A DNA stretch of 64,000 nt. It comes from Caenorhabditis remanei (taxonomy: Eukaryota > Nematoda > Chromadorea > Rhabditida > Rhabditidae). How positions within the stretch are numbered: the first letter of the stretch is position 1; the number at the start of each line of letters is the position of its first letter. Position numbers and translations under genes: made by a program. The notes beneath the pieces are model-generated. The model was not told where the DNA came from and did no database searches. It was given only the letters and a program-made list of their open reading frames with translations. Of the stretch, positions 62,325-64,000 are shown piece after piece. Location: assembly GCF_010183535.1 (NCBI RefSeq), contig NC_071329.1, positions 9,796,001-9,860,000 on the forward strand, read 5' to 3'.

Positions 62325-62951
62325 TTAGCTTATAGTACACATTCCTCGTTTCTGACGGTTCTTCAATGTTTCAGCCGCTTCCTTTTCTAGAATCGTTCCA
62401 TCTTTCCAGGGATTCGCATGGTTTTTCGGTTTCAGATATGTTTTTGCAACTATCTCATCTCCAACTTGCCACGGTTCCGACCATTTTGATTTGAGAATTG
62501 TTAATTTTTTCACTGAAATGCTGAGGTGAATTTAGTTATACTAATTGTTCAAGCTGCCTACTCTTTCTCTCTGCCTGCTCGACATTTTGAAAATAAAGAT
62601 TCTCAATTTTCCTTTCAGTCATCGAGTCGAATTCACATTCTTCCGGTTGATATTTGTTCCCACCATCTTCGTCTGTTTTTTCTAATGTCTGTCTAACCTG
62701 AGTATCTAATTCGTACTCTTTCAACTCTGAATTCAGGTAATTGGATCATAATTTGGAACTATAAAACTGCTAACCTTCAATTGAAGAAGACTTCTTCAAC
62801 TCAGATTGCTGGTTATAATCACAGTAAGATTCTAAAAACTAACTAGATTTTGGAATGGTTTATTGCATTCCTCACCTTTTATCAGCTTTGTTCGTTTCGA
62901 AACACCATAATCAAATCCACTGAAGCTTAAAATATCATTTTTCCACTCCAT
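62325..62951 (-). CDS. Small acidic protein, possible Tudor-like C-terminus, function unknown
   Basis: The four exons (minus) are 62876-62951, 62775-62831, 62562-62726 and 62325-62512, giving 161 aa. The N-terminal two thirds are charged (many Glu/Lys) and probably disordered or coiled. The C-terminal part, with PWQVGDEIVAKTYL, PWKDGTILEKE and a conserved-looking tryptophan pair, faintly resembles the first strands of a Tudor/SMN-type domain, but the aromatic cage cannot be confirmed. The stop lies 402 bases upstream of the WDR60-like start on the same strand, so the two could share an operon. Upstream it is divergent from vha-4 with 439 bases between the start codons. I do not recognise the gene. 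Confidence 0.65.
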
Positions 62952-63390
62952 GGCGGTAAGAAAATAAATTTATTCTTTTAGTATCTACGTCATTTATTTT
63001 ATTTTTGTGAGACACGTGTTTTAACGTGATTTTACACAAATGTTCAAGAATTAAATAAGTTATGCATATGATTAGGAAATTTTACCATCAATTTACTCGC
63101 TCGTTTCCATATTATTTTCCGAATTCTGTCAAAGTTTTCCCTTCAAATGGCCGCGGCCGTCAAGACCGCGGCCTGGTTTTCCTGCACGCTCGACCGAAAA
63201 CCACTCGTTCATCGATAATTTTTGTCAAAAAATTCCCTTTCCCACGACCAAGCTGAAAATCACCGTGTTCTTTGCGTTTCGATCCTGTTTTTCCATTTTA
63301 TCGAGATTGTGTGATATCGATTCTCTATGAAACTTTTTCAATCAAATTACTTTGTTTTTTTCTTTTATAAATATTGATTTTTTATAGGTA
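62952..63390. promoter_or_regulatory. Divergent promoter region between the small gene and vha-4
   Basis: This 439-base interval must serve both genes. It holds a GC-rich inverted repeat at 63149-63173 (GGCCGCGG, nine bases, CCGCGGCC), conspicuous in AT-rich surroundings, and a TTTATAG acceptor (63381-63387) three bases before the vha-4 ATG that fits spliced-leader addition. Confidence 0.5.
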
Positions 63391-63874
63391 ATGGCGGCCG
63401 GAGCAATTCTCAAAACGACTGCTACCTTGACGGTAATTACAACCCTGATCCTCGTAGGAACAGGTAAATTTTCAAATTTGATTATTAAAGTTATGAAACA
63501 CCACGCCCCAAGAAATAAAATAGTTATTTATACTAAAAACATTTAAGGGTTGTTTTACATGCTCAGTGGACAAGGACATAGATTCGATATTGCATGGTTC
63601 TTGACATCCACATCTCCACACATGTGGGCTGGTCTTGGTATCGGATTCTCACTGTCTTTGTCTGTGCTCGGAGCCGGATGGTAATGATTCCCTCATCTTA
63701 CTCTTTCAATAATCTTTAACTTGCAGGGGAATCTTCACGACAGGATCTTCTATCCTAGGTGGAGGAGTAAAAGCACCAAGAATCAGAACAAAGAATCTTG
63801 TTTCGATCATTTTCTGTGAAGCCGTTGCGATTTTCGGTATTATCATGGCCTTCGTATTCGTCGGAAAGCTCGCT
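63391..63874 (+). CDS. vha-4: V-ATPase proteolipid subunit (c'' type), 3' end beyond window
   Basis: A ring subunit of the membrane Vo sector that carries protons through the vacuolar ATPase. Visible exons are 63391-63463, 63548-63680 and 63727-63874; the third ends in a GT donor in phase 0 and coding continues past the window. The visible protein has an N-terminal hydrophobic helix preceding the usual proteolipid helices, which marks the c'' class over the c class. It then shows [15 protein letters not shown] and the helix [17 protein letters not shown], whose Glu is the expected proton-binding carboxylate. The name follows recollection of C. elegans vha-4 (T01H3.1). The start was chosen at the first ATG after a probable spliced-leader acceptor. 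Confidence 0.93.
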
Positions 63875-64000
63875 GTAAGTATCTTTGGGATGTCATTTCA
63901 GTCTCGGTTTGTTTTAAAAAATGACGGAAGTAAAACTCCAGTCTTGTTTTTAAAAGGAATAATGTTCCGATTTATCATATCCGGCTACTAATCACCATAC

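Overview
This window is nuclear DNA from a Caenorhabditis nematode, most likely a close relative of C. elegans. The evidence is the gene style: many short exons split by introns of about 45-60 bases, TTTTCAG acceptors, apparent spliced-leader acceptors just upstream of start codons, AT-rich non-coding DNA, and proteins that read as the worm versions of their families. From memory, DBT, two GILT-like genes, an F-BAR/RhoGAP gene, rev-1, ptc-1 and vha-4 correspond to a C. elegans chromosome II neighbourhood (clones ZK669, ZK675, T01H3). I could not check that here, and the species is not determined.

Layout. 1-907 (+): 3' end of the branched-chain dehydrogenase E2 gene (dbt-1). 1361-2392 (-) and 4185-5753 (+): two divergent GILT-like secreted thiol-reductase relatives. 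5913-8509 (-): a bestrophin chloride channel. 11642-12355 (+): a small secreted protein with its own TATA box. 13097-26596 (-): an 18-exon F-BAR/C1/RhoGAP gene that also holds a candidate structured RNA in one intron and an alternative first exon. 26.6-34.3 kb: no gene I can support. 34349-36298 (-): a protein with two BTB-like folds. 36486-40095 (-): REV1 translesion polymerase. 41123-47414 (-): Patched (ptc-1). 47.5-55.8 kb: mostly non-coding, with a few exon-like islands. 55858-57554 (-): a 3-beta-HSD/epimerase family enzyme. 58295-61922 (-): a WDR60-like dynein-2 intermediate chain. 62325-62951 (-): a small unknown protein. 63391 to the window end (+): vha-4, a V-ATPase proteolipid, running off the edge.

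I assembled the exon models by hand from reading frame, intron phase and splice consensus. For every complete model the exon lengths sum to a multiple of three with no internal stop. The genes do not form one pathway; they look like an ordinary syntenic block. rev-1 with the BTB gene, and the small gene with the WDR60-like gene, are close, co-oriented pairs that could be operons.

I found no clearly new multi-gene system. The most unusual DNA is repetitive: a 0.94-kb fold-back in a WDR60 intron whose arms each carry a tRNA-like sequence, a 0.4-kb fold-back with 16-bp tandem units and a probable target duplication, and an intronic MITE with 30-bp perfect inverted ends. Other points are a relic duplicated bestrophin exon, a GC-AG intron, and a probable Pol III RNA gene nested in the RhoGAP locus.
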